From Phycisphaerae bacterium (lineage in GTDB: Bacteria; Planctomycetota; Phycisphaerae; UBA1845; Fen-1342): a stretch of DNA of 43,723 nucleotides. The stretch is from the NCBI GenBank assembly GCA_030612705.1, contig JAUWNI010000021.1, positions 1 to 43,723 on the forward strand, given 5' to 3'. Under the pieces are notes generated by a model that saw only the letters and a list, made by a program, of their open reading frames with translations, had not been told where the DNA came from and did not search any database. This document shows positions 1 through 8,117 of the stretch, in pieces; positions within the stretch are counted from its first letter, which is position 1, and each line of letters begins with the position of its first letter. The translations under genes and the position numbers were made by a program.

Positions 1-22
1 GGGGGGGTGGGGGGGGGGGGGC
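1..22. other. G-homopolymer contig edge
   Basis: The window opens with an almost pure G run broken by one T. The opposite end (43680-43723) is also nearly pure G. Low-complexity G at both ends looks like an assembly or sequencing artefact at contig ends rather than biology. Confidence 0.7.
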
Positions 23-23
23 C

Positions 24-66
24 CGGACGCTACAACCCGAAAGCCAGAGCGTGACATAGCACTAGC
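24..66 (-). repeat. Dispersed repeat end (TAGTGCTCTGTCAC family)
   Basis: Read on the minus strand, positions 64-51 are TAGTGCTATGTCAC, one base off the 14-mer TAGTGCTCTGTCAC seen at 2039, 40104 and 43646. It is followed by a GTAGCG motif, the same order as at the right end of the window. The contig therefore starts and ends in members of one repeat family. Confidence 0.6.
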
Positions 67-86
67 CGGAATCCGACTTAGGGACA

Positions 87-118
87 GATTCCTCGGCGCT
101 GCGCTTCTCGGAATGACA
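87..118. repeat. Short imperfect palindrome
   Basis: This has complementary outer arms ATTCC/GGAAT around a GCGCTGCGC core. It resembles the short palindromes found scattered through many environmental genomes. No gene is visible between the edge and 165. Confidence 0.4.
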
Positions 119-164
119 GTGTGCCCACGCAAATAACTCTTACCCTTGTGAGGGTCGTGAGGGG

Positions 165-725
165 CTATCTTCCCAGTCGTGCTTTGAAGCGTGGTGTGTA
201 CCGGGCGCCGCCGGGGGCGAGGCGGCTTTCGAAGAGGACGACTTCCTCGACGGTCATCATCGGCGTCGCCGGTGCGGTGACTTCGTCGAGGACGCGGCAC
301 ATTACATCGCCGCCGGCCGTGTTTTTGCTACGGCCGAGCGTGATGTGTGGGTGAAATCGGCGTGTTTCGCGTGGGAAGCCGAGGTCCTCGAACAACGGGT
401 CGGCCAGTTCCAGCCAGCGCGCGCAGCCGCCGGTTTCGTCCTCGACGCCGCACCACAACACACGTGGATTTCTCGGCGACGGGAAACAACCCAGGCCGGT
501 CAGGCATAGTGGAAACGGCTCGATGAACTCGGCGGCCGCCGCGATGGCGTCGCAGACCGCCGACAAGTGATTGTCGGACACCTCGCCCAGGAATTTGAGC
601 GTTACGTGCAGTTGCTGCTCGGTGCACCAACGGACGTCGCGTGTGCGCGGCAATTGTTCACGCACCAGACGTGCCAGGGGGCCGCGTAGATCGCGTTCGA
701 GCTCGACGGCGACGAAGCAGCGCAT
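165..725 (-). CDS. thpR: RNA 2',3'-cyclic phosphodiesterase (2H superfamily)
   Basis: This 186-residue protein belongs to the ThpR/LigT family, cytoplasmic enzymes that open RNA 2',3'-cyclic phosphates to 2'-phosphates. Both diagnostic HxT motifs are visible: HVTL at about residues 40-43 and HITL at about 127-130, which supply the two catalytic histidines. The length is normal for the family. I chose the ATG at 725, which overlaps the stop of the upstream kinase gene by one base (TGATG); a GTG one codon earlier (728) is the alternative. The arrangement implies translational coupling to the PfkB kinase gene. The physiological substrate is not evident from context. Confidence 0.92.
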   Translation of the reverse strand: MRCFVAVELERDLRGPLARLVREQLPRTRDVRWCTEQQLHVTLKFLGEVSDNHLSAVCDAIAAAAEFIEPFPLCLTGLGCFPSPRNPRVLWCGVEDETGGCARWLELADPLFEDLGFPRETRRFHPHITLGRSKNTAGGDVMCRVLDEVTAPATPMMTVEEVVLFESRLAPGGARYTPRFKARLGR

Positions 726-1630
726 CACTCGAACCTGGCGATTGCCTGCAACTGTTTTAGGCGCTGTTCGATATCATCAATGGTGACGCTTGCCAGCGCC
801 TCGACCGAGAACGACTCGATAACGAAGGAGGAGACGACCGAGCCGCGGGCCATCGCCGACCGCAGCGTATCGGGATCGTGACTGCCTTTCGCGGCCAGGT
901 AGCCCATCATCGCGCCGGCGAAGGTGTCGCCGCAACCGGTTGGATCGATTGTTTTCTGCGTGGGATAGGCCGGCAGGACGAAGAGATCGTCGTGCGAGAC
1001 GAGCAGGCTGCCGTGCTCGCCTTTTTTGATAACGGCGAAGCGCGGACCCATTTTCAGAATTTCGAGGCCGGCGACAACGAGGTTATTCTGCCCGGTCAGT
1101 AGGCGGGCCTCGGCGTCGTTCAGGACCAATCCGTGTATGGCCGATAGTATGCGTCGCAATTCGTCGGGCTCATTCTGAATCCAGAGATTCATCGTGTCGC
1201 AAACGATGAGCTTGGCGTTGGGGAATTGCCGCGCGAAACCGCGTTGCAGCGAGGGATGCGTGTTGGCGAGAAAGACGTAGTCGGTGTCGGCGAAATCGGG
1301 TGGGATTTCGGCCCCGTGCTCGGCGAGGACGTTTAGCTCGACGTCGAGGGTCTCGGCTTCGTTCATCGCTCCGGTGTATTTACCCTGCCAGCGGAAGGTT
1401 TTACTGCCGGGGCGGACCTCGACGCCGCGGGTGTCGATGCGTTTTTCCCGTAGCGGTTCGAGCAGGTCCATGTCGAAGTCCTCGCCGACGACACCGACCA
1501 GACGTACTTCGCTAAACAATGAGGCGGCGAGCGAGAAGTAGACGCTCGATCCGCCGAGCACGCCGTCGACGCGCCCGTGCGGGGTTTCCACGGAGTCGAT
1601 CGCGATCGAGCCGGTTACCAGTAGCGACAT
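725..1630 (-). CDS. PfkB/ribokinase-family sugar or nucleoside kinase
   Basis: This is a 301-residue PfkB-fold kinase that would phosphorylate a sugar or nucleoside with ATP. The N-terminal GG-containing substrate segment (VLGGSSVYFSLAAS) lies near residues 24-37. The C-terminal signature DPTGCGD is at 229-235, with Asp235 the expected catalytic base. CDTMNLW at 144-150 is a conserved mid-domain strand. The ATG at 1630 has a purine-rich GAGAGG ribosome site just upstream; reading further upstream enters arginine-rich sequence translated from intergenic repeats, so longer starts are unlikely. It is coupled to thpR. The substrate cannot be told from sequence alone; adenosine, ribose or another sugar are all possible. 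Confidence 0.88.
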   Translation of the reverse strand: MSLLVTGSIAIDSVETPHGRVDGVLGGSSVYFSLAASLFSEVRLVGVVGEDFDMDLLEPLREKRIDTRGVEVRPGSKTFRWQGKYTGAMNEAETLDVELNVLAEHGAEIPPDFADTDYVFLANTHPSLQRGFARQFPNAKLIVCDTMNLWIQNEPDELRRILSAIHGLVLNDAEARLLTGQNNLVVAGLEILKMGPRFAVIKKGEHGSLLVSHDDLFVLPAYPTQKTIDPTGCGDTFAGAMMGYLAAKGSHDPDTLRSAMARGSVVSSFVIESFSVEALASVTIDDIEQRLKQLQAIARFE

Positions 1631-1738
1631 GTTTAATCCTCTCTCGGCCTGGGGCCGCCGGTTTGAATGGATGTCTTTATGCTTGCGATAAAGCCTACCG
1701 CGCGAGGCGACTGCGGCCAACTTGCCGATTAGAGCGGT

Positions 1739-2036
1739 TTTCACGAGTCTATAGCGGCCCGCGCCTCGCGCGGCCGGCACTTGCTGTAGCGGCCCGCGCC
1801 TCGCGGGCCGAACGCCCAAAGCGGCGTTTCCGGCCTATCACGGCCGGCGAGGCGCCGGCCGCTAAATCATTCCCGCCCCGTAGTGACTTTTGCGGCGGAC
1901 TGCTAAGCATCGCTGGAAGCACGGACAAGCAAACTGCCGCTTGTCCGTGGCACCCGGCGTCCCGCGCGGCCGGCGCTTGCCCACAGCCGTCTACAGCCGC
2001 GGGGGGCGCGGGCCGCTACACTTTGTCGAAACACGC
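1739..2036. repeat. Composite block of palindromic repeats
   Basis: The gap between the kinase and the membrane-protein gene holds no gene but a chain of repeat pieces. There are two GTAGCGGCCCGCGCC-type palindromes near 1752 and 1785. A 24-bp palindrome at 1841-1864 is identical to one inside the GTPase gene at 15348-15371. A fragment at 1884-1905 (GACTTTTGCGGCGGACTG) is one arm of the 135-bp element at 11093 and 34526. A further GCGGCCGGCGCTTG copy lies near 1965. Their stacking suggests a hot spot for insertion. Confidence 0.75.
1907..1956 (+). repeat. 50-bp repeat, exact inverted copy at 40163-40212
   Basis: This segment is the perfect reverse complement of 40163-40212, 38 kb away, with 50 of 50 bases matching by eye. 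It contains a 10-bp hairpin, CACGGACAAG pairing with CTTGTCCGTG around a 10-base loop. Exact identity over such a distance implies recent copying or active homogenisation. Confidence 0.85.
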
Positions 2037-2038
2037 TC

Positions 2039-2145
2039 TAGTGCTCTGTCACATCATAATTTTCGGGTGGCGCGGGCGTCTCGCCCGATAATCACACGGG
2101 CGGGCCGCCGGTGCCACCCGACTTTTTACTTGTGACAGAGCACTA
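2039..2145. repeat. 107-bp inverted-repeat element ending in a gene's stop codon
   Basis: Perfect 14-bp inverted ends TAGTGCTCTGTCAC (2039-2052) and its complement (2132-2145) bound this element. Inside are further GGGTGGC/GCCACCC arms. The right-hand TAG, read on the minus strand, is the stop codon of the 716-residue membrane protein gene. The same 14-mer is found at 31176 (one mismatch), 40104, 43646 and, degenerate, at 51 and 13696. Confidence 0.85.
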
Positions 2146-4293
2146 GCGTTTTGTATCAGGCGGCGCGGGTAAAGGATCCAGCGAGATCTGGAAATCGGAT
2201 TCCAGTTGGTTTCGCTCGATCAACGCGGGGATGTCCCCGCCGAAGACGAGGGCTTCGTATTCGTCCGCCTCGTTCCATATTCGCAGCCGATAGCCGGTTC
2301 GGTACGAGTTGCCGGCTGCCGGGTTGAATTGGTTGAGAGCCTCGGCGACGCAGGTGGGCGTCGGCAATTCGACCAGCAACCGGCCACCTTGAGCAAGCCG
2401 GGTGCCGATCCGCGCAAGCAGACGCCGACCCCAGTCGCGGGAAACCGACTGGTCGTTAGTTTCGGCCGCGCTTTCGAGGATGACCAGGTCCAGCGCCGAT
2501 CCTGTCAGGTCGACTTTCCAGGTCATCGCGCCGGCGTTTGACGGCGGCAGCGGTCGCACGCGCGCGGTGCGAAATGAGTTGGCCGTTACCAGTTGACGGG
2601 CCGCTGCGGCGAGTGGGGTGGCCGTGGCATCGGCGTCCCGGCAGTGTTTTTCTTGCGCAACGGCATATATGGCGGCCGGGCTCCGTTCCGGCCGAAGCAT
2701 ACCGACAAGTAAAAGGGCAATGCAGAGTACACCGGCCAGGCGCATCGCGACATTCGTGCGGCTGCCCAGAATCAGCGCGAGCCCGGCACCGGCAATGGCG
2801 AGAAGCGCCACGATCATCGCCGTTGTGGACGGATTCCAACGCCCGGCGGCGCTCGGCAGGAGCACGAGGGTCAGGCCGAAGCCGGCGGCGACAATCCGGC
2901 CCACCCACGAGAGGGAACACTGTATGCTGTGGTGGGTTCGTTCGACGCGGTGGCCGACCAGCACCACGCACGCCGCGGCACAGCCCGTGACCACCGCCAA
3001 TCTGACGAGCGCGATGTTGATCGGGTCAGCGAAGAGGCGCTGAAACGGCAAGAGCAACGCCAGCGCCCCCAGCAATAGAGCCGTCGCTCCCAGGTCGACG
3101 ATCAAACGCAGCCGCAGGATCAGATACGCTACACACAGTCCGGCACACGCGGCTCCCGCCAGTGTAACGACGCCGAGGGGCAGATTCCGCGGAGTAACCC
3201 CGGTAGGTGGGATTGCCAGCACACAGGCGGTCGCGACGACGACGGCGGCCAACCCCGCGGTCAGCAGCGACAATGATTCGTCTCGCGTAAGCCCACATTG
3301 TATTGGCGGGGACATCGGCGTTTCCGCCGCGTCCGAGCGTCGTAACACGGCGATCACGCCGGCGAGAAACATAGCCAGCGGTGCCATCCCAGCCAAGACC
3401 GTCGCCGAGTCGATACGTGGCACGAGCAGACCCGCTCCAAACGCACCCAGTAGTATACTCGCCCATAGCCTCGCGATATGTATCCGCGGTTGGGTTGCCA
3501 ATCGGTACCAGCCGTGCAGTGCCACCAGCAGCGTGGTGCCGGTCGCGCCGGCGACGACGAGTCCGGTTAACATCGGACCGGATAGCAGCAGGTGTGTCAG
3601 CCAGATCGGGTGCGCGAAACGCCGTGCCAGAAACCCGCGATATCCCTCCATCAGCATCGCGTAGCCGCCAAGCGCGACCCACGTCAGGGCAAAGATAATG
3701 ATCAGCCCGCCGGCCAAGGCGGCGGCAAATTCGAGATTTGAGCCGACCGGGTCGTCAAAAGCAGTCGGCGGGGTTTTACTCGCGTTACCTGGGTCGTGTG
3801 TGATGTGTCGTCGGATGACGCGCCGTGGTATCCACAGCCCCAGCACGACGCCGAGGCAGAGTGCCGCAACAACGTAAGCCGGGCAGCGCGTGGGCGAGAT
3901 GATGTGATAACGCATCTCGCTCAAGACGGCGATCAGACCGAGCGTCGCGCCCAGGGCGCACAACGCCGCACACGCGAGAACGTCCCATTGCATCGACAAG
4001 GGAAAGTGTGTGGAAGCTGAAATGTCCCGCGGTCGGGTGGTGCGTAATGCCGCCGCTTCCGAAGCCGGGACCGGCGTTTTTGGATGCGGTCGGCGTCGTG
4101 GATGCTCGCGGGGACTATCGGGGGCGGTTTTGACGATGGTTGGGAGTGGGCTGGGCTCGGCGTCGGTCTTGGCTTGCTGTTGCCGGCGCGCGGTCGGGCG
4201 TGACGCGCGGCCGGGGGACCGGTCTTTAACCGGTCTATCATTTTGCCCGCGTCTCTTCTTCTTACCGGATCCGCGTCGTCGTCGTCGACTCAA
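2143..4293 (-). CDS. Multi-pass membrane protein with a methyltransferase-like tail
   Basis: The 716-residue protein has a basic, proline-rich, probably disordered N-terminus of about 100 residues. About a dozen hydrophobic segments follow, from residue 105 to about 540. A soluble C-terminal part (about 560-716) includes LDLVILE near 601 and LAQGGRLLVELP near 635, which look like strands of a Rossmann methyltransferase fold. This recalls membrane-anchored spermidine-synthase-like proteins, but no intact SAM or polyamine site is visible, so the function is unassigned. The start at 4293 overlaps the 3' end of birA by 32 bases; a slightly later start is possible. The TAG stop lies in the terminal repeat of the adjacent inverted-repeat element. 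Confidence 0.7.
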   Translation of the reverse strand: MSRRRRRGSGKKKRRGQNDRPVKDRSPGRASRPTARRQQQAKTDAEPSPLPTIVKTAPDSPREHPRRRPHPKTPVPASEAAALRTTRPRDISASTHFPLSMQWDVLACAALCALGATLGLIAVLSEMRYHIISPTRCPAYVVAALCLGVVLGLWIPRRVIRRHITHDPGNASKTPPTAFDDPVGSNLEFAAALAGGLIIIFALTWVALGGYAMLMEGYRGFLARRFAHPIWLTHLLLSGPMLTGLVVAGATGTTLLVALHGWYRLATQPRIHIARLWASILLGAFGAGLLVPRIDSATVLAGMAPLAMFLAGVIAVLRRSDAAETPMSPPIQCGLTRDESLSLLTAGLAAVVVATACVLAIPPTGVTPRNLPLGVVTLAGAACAGLCVAYLILRLRLIVDLGATALLLGALALLLPFQRLFADPINIALVRLAVVTGCAAACVVLVGHRVERTHHSIQCSLSWVGRIVAAGFGLTLVLLPSAAGRWNPSTTAMIVALLAIAGAGLALILGSRTNVAMRLAGVLCIALLLVGMLRPERSPAAIYAVAQEKHCRDADATATPLAAAARQLVTANSFRTARVRPLPPSNAGAMTWKVDLTGSALDLVILESAAETNDQSVSRDWGRRLLARIGTRLAQGGRLLVELPTPTCVAEALNQFNPAAGNSYRTGYRLRIWNEADEYEALVFGGDIPALIERNQLESDFQISLDPLPAPPDTKR

Positions 4294-5053
4294 ACCGTCT
4301 CCTGCCGCCGCTGTCGAGCTGCACTACCAGGTCGCCATTGTCGGTGATTTCGAGCACGGTACCAGTATAGCGGCGGGAGTTCTCCTCAAGTGTGACATAC
4401 GTGCCGAGATCGTCGCAGCGGGCGATCCAGGCCGCGAGCAGCCGGTCGTTCGGCGCGCTCGACACGTATGCGTCGAGCCGTTCGATCAGCCCGCGGGCCA
4501 GGGCGGGGCGATCGATCGGCTGTGGACATTCGATTTCGAGCGAGGTGGCGCTATCGGCGAGCTCGGCGTCGAAGTGGCCGGGCTGCTGATAGCAATTCAA
4601 ACCGATGCCGATGACCAAGGCACGCCGGGGTGGGTCGAAGCCGGGCAGGGGTGTCGATTCGGCCAGGATTCCGCCGAGCTTCTTACCCGCCACGATCAGG
4701 TCGTTCGGCCACCGTATTGTGGGACGGCAATCAGTCTCGGTTTCGACCGCTTCGCAGGTTGCCAGTGCGGCCGGCAAGGCGGCATATGTGATCCGCGGCG
4801 AGTCTTCCGATTCGATCAGCAAAACGCTCAGCAGAATCGAGGAGCCGCGCGGCGCGAGCCAGCGCCGTCCCTGCCGGCCGCGACCGGCGGTCTGGAACTC
4901 GGCGGCCGCCACCGCGCCGTCGCCCAGCTCGGCAGCGCGGCTGAGCAGGTAGGCATTGGTGCTGTCGAGTTCGGATAACAACTCAACGCGGCGCCCAAGA
5001 CGGCTCAGCGGACCGGCGGGAAACAGATCGATCGTGGTAAGAGGACGATGCAT
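4262..5053 (-). CDS. birA: Biotin--[acetyl-CoA-carboxylase] ligase
   Basis: This 263-residue enzyme adenylates biotin and attaches it to the biotin carboxyl carrier protein of acetyl-CoA carboxylase in the cytoplasm. Visible family motifs are LDSTN at about 29-33, the nucleotide/biotin loop GRGRQGRRW at 57-65, RWPND at 114-118 and the active-site lysine region KKLGGI at 124-129. The C-terminal small domain is present. No N-terminal helix-turn-helix is present, so this is the monofunctional type without repressor activity. I chose the ATG at 5053; a TTG at 5089 would add twelve residues read from the repeat array upstream. The 3' end overlaps the next gene by 32 bases. Confidence 0.93.
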   Translation of the reverse strand: MHRPLTTIDLFPAGPLSRLGRRVELLSELDSTNAYLLSRAAELGDGAVAAAEFQTAGRGRQGRRWLAPRGSSILLSVLLIESEDSPRITYAALPAALATCEAVETETDCRPTIRWPNDLIVAGKKLGGILAESTPLPGFDPPRRALVIGIGLNCYQQPGHFDAELADSATSLEIECPQPIDRPALARGLIERLDAYVSSAPNDRLLAAWIARCDDLGTYVTLEENSRRYTGTVLEITDNGDLVVQLDSGGRRRFESTTTTRIR

Positions 5054-5079
5054 GCTCGAACAAAACTCAACTCGGAAAC

Positions 5080-5246
5080 AAGGTAACAAGGTAACTAAGT
5101 GACAAGGTGAAAAGGTGACAAGGTGATAAGGTCATGTAATGGTTTCGTAGCGTGGCTATTTACATCTTGTCTATTTGTGACTGTGTGATCGTGTTGCTTT
5201 GCGACTTTATCACCTTTTCACTTTATCACCTTTTCACCTTATCACT
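5080..5246. repeat. Inverted arrays of octamer tandem repeats
   Basis: On the plus strand 5080-5135 holds seven 8-bp units of the AAGGTGAC type. From 5206 to 5246 the complementary units appear (TATCACCTTTTCAC type), giving two oppositely oriented arrays around a 70-bp spacer. The transcript between panB and birA could form a long hairpin. The panB stop (TGA followed in frame by TAA) is part of the right-hand array. Confidence 0.8.
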
Positions 5247-6066
5247 TCCTCATCCCGTACACGTGCTCGGGCGCGGGGTAGGATTCGTTCTCGATATCTT
5301 CCACCCAACGTCTCATAGCCGCCCGCGTCGTTTCGCCGAGGCGCGCCAACACCGGCACGAAGCGTGGCGTGCGGATGCCGCCGATTCCGAGCATGTCCTG
5401 GGTCACGCAGACGTGCCCGTCGCAGGCGGGTCCGGCGCCGCAGCCGATTACCGGAACGTCGACCGCGGACACGACCGCCTGGGACGCCTCGTTCGGTACC
5501 GCTTCGAGCAGCAGCATGGCGGCACCGGCGGCGACCAGTAGGCGGGCGTCGGCGGTGAGCTTGGTGATCGAATTCTCATCGCGGGCCTGGGCGCGATAGC
5601 CCTCGGGCGATGTGACGGCCTGTGGCAATAATCCCAGATGCGTGATGGTTTCAATGCCGGCCGCGGCAAGTTTGGCGACCAGGGGTTCGTGCTCGGCGCG
5701 GGCTTCAAACTTGACGGCGTCGCAACCGCTTTCGTCACGGAAGCGTTTGGCAGCCGCCAAGACCGTCTCGTTGCCGCCGGCCATGCTTTCATAGGGCAGG
5801 TCGCCGACCAGGTAGACGTTAGGGGCTCCGCGCCGGACGGCTTCGCCGAGCACGATCATCAGGTCGAGCGGGACATTGCGTGTGCTCTGGTGGCCGAGCA
5901 GGACACAACCCATCGAGTCGCCGATCAGGAGTGAATGTACGCCGCCGGCCTGGGCCGCGGCCGCGGTGGGATAATCGTAGGCGGTCAGCATGGCGAACTT
6001 GCGACCCTCGGCTTTTCGCTGGCGCAGGTAGGCCAGATCAATCCGTGGGGATGTTGAGATTGACAT
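5242..6066 (-). CDS. panB: 3-methyl-2-oxobutanoate hydroxymethyltransferase
   Basis: PanB transfers a hydroxymethyl group from 5,10-methylenetetrahydrofolate to 2-oxoisovalerate, making ketopantoate in the first step of pantothenate/CoA synthesis. The 274-residue length is typical. Recognisable family blocks are MLTAYDYPTA at about 26-35, LLIGDSMG at 46-53 (metal-binding Asp), the VYLVGDLPYES block and AVKFEA near the active site. The ATG at 6066 has a GAGGGT ribosome site about five bases upstream; a GTG at 6093 is the weaker alternative. No panC or panD is nearby. The gene ends inside an octamer repeat array. Confidence 0.95.
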   Translation of the reverse strand: MSISTSPRIDLAYLRQRKAEGRKFAMLTAYDYPTAAAAQAGGVHSLLIGDSMGCVLLGHQSTRNVPLDLMIVLGEAVRRGAPNVYLVGDLPYESMAGGNETVLAAAKRFRDESGCDAVKFEARAEHEPLVAKLAAAGIETITHLGLLPQAVTSPEGYRAQARDENSITKLTADARLLVAAGAAMLLLEAVPNEASQAVVSAVDVPVIGCGAGPACDGHVCVTQDMLGIGGIRTPRFVPVLARLGETTRAAMRRWVEDIENESYPAPEHVYGMRK

Positions 6067-6478
6067 GAGCACCCTCAATTCGCTCGGCAACACTTTCCGG
6101 CTATCGGACCGGATCTCGGGTCAGAGCAACCGTATGCATCGACCACGCCACAACAACAGTATTTAACAGTTATTTATGGAATCGACGACTCCCATAATAA
6201 CCGACGTGCGGGCCGGCTCCTAGTGAATACCGTTCATCGGAGCGACTGTTTTCTCACGATTGAAAAACGCCTGTGGCGGCAGGGGTGGGTCTTTTGAATG
6301 CTTGAGGTGTGGGGACGTGGATGAGTGTGCCGCGTAGCCGGTGGATCGCCCCGAGTATAACGGGACGAGCAGGTGGCGCTATGGTGAAAACTGTCGGCGG
6401 ACTCTCGCGATACCCGGACACGTGTTCGTTGCCGAAACCCGAACGAGTTGAGCAACCAAGCTTCCAGAGCGGGCTGAG
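6067..6478. other. Divergent intergenic region
   Basis: This gap separates the leftward panB gene from the rightward signalling gene and must hold both promoters. An AT-rich patch at about 6160-6182 has a repeated A-CAGTTATTTA-like motif. I see no convincing -35/-10 pair, RNA gene or protein-coding gene. Confidence 0.4.
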
Positions 6479-8101
6479 ATGCTTGAAAGCGGCATTGACA
6501 TCTGTGTGATCGAAGACGACGCCGATCAGCGCAACCTTCTTGTGCGGCGATTGCGTCGTTGGAAATATACGGTTGTGGATGCCCACAACGGCCGCGAGGG
6601 ATTGCAACAGGTTTATCAACATCGCCCGCGTGTTTTAATTTGCGACATCGTCCTGCCGGACTTCGATGGAATCCAAGTTTGCCGCGAGGTCCGGAACGAT
6701 CCGACGCTGGACGGCACCTACATCGTTCTGGCCACCGCGTATGATGTGAAGGAGCACAAGAGCCGGGCGCTGAACGCCGGCGCCGATGAGTATCTGCGCA
6801 AACCCTACGATATGGAGGAGTTACGGGCCCGGATCCGCAACGGGTTGCGTTTCAACCGCTTGCAGGAGCGCCTGGAGCGTGCCGCGCTGACCGACGGTCT
6901 GACCGGGCTGTGGAATCACAGTCAATTCCGCGACCTGCTCGACCGCGAGTTCATCCGCACACGTCGCTACGGCGGAACCGCTTCGCTCTTGATGCTCGAC
7001 TTGGACCACTTCAAAGCAGTCAACGACACGTTTGGACATGAAACCGGCAATCGCGTCCTGAAAGCGACCGCGCGTCACCTGCGGAGCAGCGTCCGCGAAA
7101 CGGACATCGTCGCCCGCTACGGCGGGGAGGAATTCGCCGTCATCTGCCCGGAGACCAACCTGAATGATGCCACGCGGTTGGCCGAGCGAATCCGTAAAGC
7201 ATTTCCACGGCGGGTCACGTCGCCGGAACACCCGCAGCTTGTCGTGCGGGTTTCGATCGGCGTATCGGGTTCCGAAGATGCGCGGGTGAATTCCGTGACC
7301 GATCTGATCAACCTTGGCGACGAGGCGCTCTATTGCAGCAAGCACCGGGGTCGCGATCGGGTGACCCGTTGTGACCAGAGCCCGACCGATGTGATCGAAC
7401 CGGAAGGTGACCTGGACATGCTCGATCGGCTTCGCAAGGAAGTCGTCGCTCTTAGCATGCGCTCCAAGGATCTGAGCCTGCAAAGCATTTGGGCGCTGAT
7501 TCAGGCACTCGAGGCACGCGACGGTTACAGCGCGTGGCATTCACGCAACGTGATGCTCTATACGAACTGGCTGGTCGCCTCCGCCCACTGGTCGCGGCCG
7601 TTGCGCCTCGCGGCCAGCAACGCCGCCATGCTCCACGACCTGGGCAAAATCGGCATCCCCGACAAACTGCTGCTGAAACCGTCGGCGCTCGATCCGGAGG
7701 AGGCGGCGCTGATGCGCCAAGTTCCGCTGATCACGTGCAAGATCCTCGAACCGCTGCGCGTGTTCGAGACGGAGATCCTGATCATCCGACACCTGCGCGA
7801 GCGGTACGACGGCTCGGGTTATCCCGACGGGCTCAGCGGCGACGGCATCCCGATCGGCTCACGCATGGTCGCGATCGCCGAGGCGTTCGATTCCATCACT
7901 TGCAACCGGGCTTATCGCCCCGGGCGCTCATTGGACGAGGCGCTCGTAATCTTTCGCGAGGAAGCGGGACGGCAGTTCGATCCGAATTTCGTCACACTCC
8001 TGGAAAAAGATATCGCCGCCAACCGTAAGCGCTGGCAGGAACAAATCGACCGCGCCCGCGTCGAGATGCCGAGCCTGGTGTTGCAGGAAGGCGGCGAGTA
8101 A
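6479..8101 (+). CDS. REC-GGDEF response regulator with degenerate HD-GYP domain
   Basis: The 540-residue cytoplasmic regulator has three domains. The receiver (about 1-120) keeps the acidic pocket D13/D14, phospho-acceptor D56, T86 and K108. The GGDEF domain (about 135-300) has GGEEF at 215-219 and an intact inhibitory RETD site at 206-209, so it should make cyclic di-GMP with product inhibition. The C-terminal part (about 320-520) is HD-GYP-like: it keeps H354, HD at 386-387 with GKIGIP, and DGSGYP. Metal-ligand histidines expected after the HD (M..H, here MRQV) and in the HHE motif (here LRER) are missing. Net output is therefore probably c-di-GMP synthesis with the last domain acting as a sensor or partner surface. 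No partner histidine kinase gene is adjacent. Confidence 0.88.
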   Translation: MLESGIDICVIEDDADQRNLLVRRLRRWKYTVVDAHNGREGLQQVYQHRPRVLICDIVLPDFDGIQVCREVRNDPTLDGTYIVLATAYDVKEHKSRALNAGADEYLRKPYDMEELRARIRNGLRFNRLQERLERAALTDGLTGLWNHSQFRDLLDREFIRTRRYGGTASLLMLDLDHFKAVNDTFGHETGNRVLKATARHLRSSVRETDIVARYGGEEFAVICPETNLNDATRLAERIRKAFPRRVTSPEHPQLVVRVSIGVSGSEDARVNSVTDLINLGDEALYCSKHRGRDRVTRCDQSPTDVIEPEGDLDMLDRLRKEVVALSMRSKDLSLQSIWALIQALEARDGYSAWHSRNVMLYTNWLVASAHWSRPLRLAASNAAMLHDLGKIGIPDKLLLKPSALDPEEAALMRQVPLITCKILEPLRVFETEILIIRHLRERYDGSGYPDGLSGDGIPIGSRMVAIAEAFDSITCNRAYRPGRSLDEALVIFREEAGRQFDPNFVTLLEKDIAANRKRWQEQIDRARVEMPSLVLQEGGE

Positions 8102-8117
8102 CCCCGCGACGACCCAA

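Noticed and set aside
4010..4978. 322-codon plus-strand reading frame opposite birA and the membrane-protein start
   Set aside because: It spans two genes with clear family motifs or membrane segments on the other strand and has no protein features of its own.
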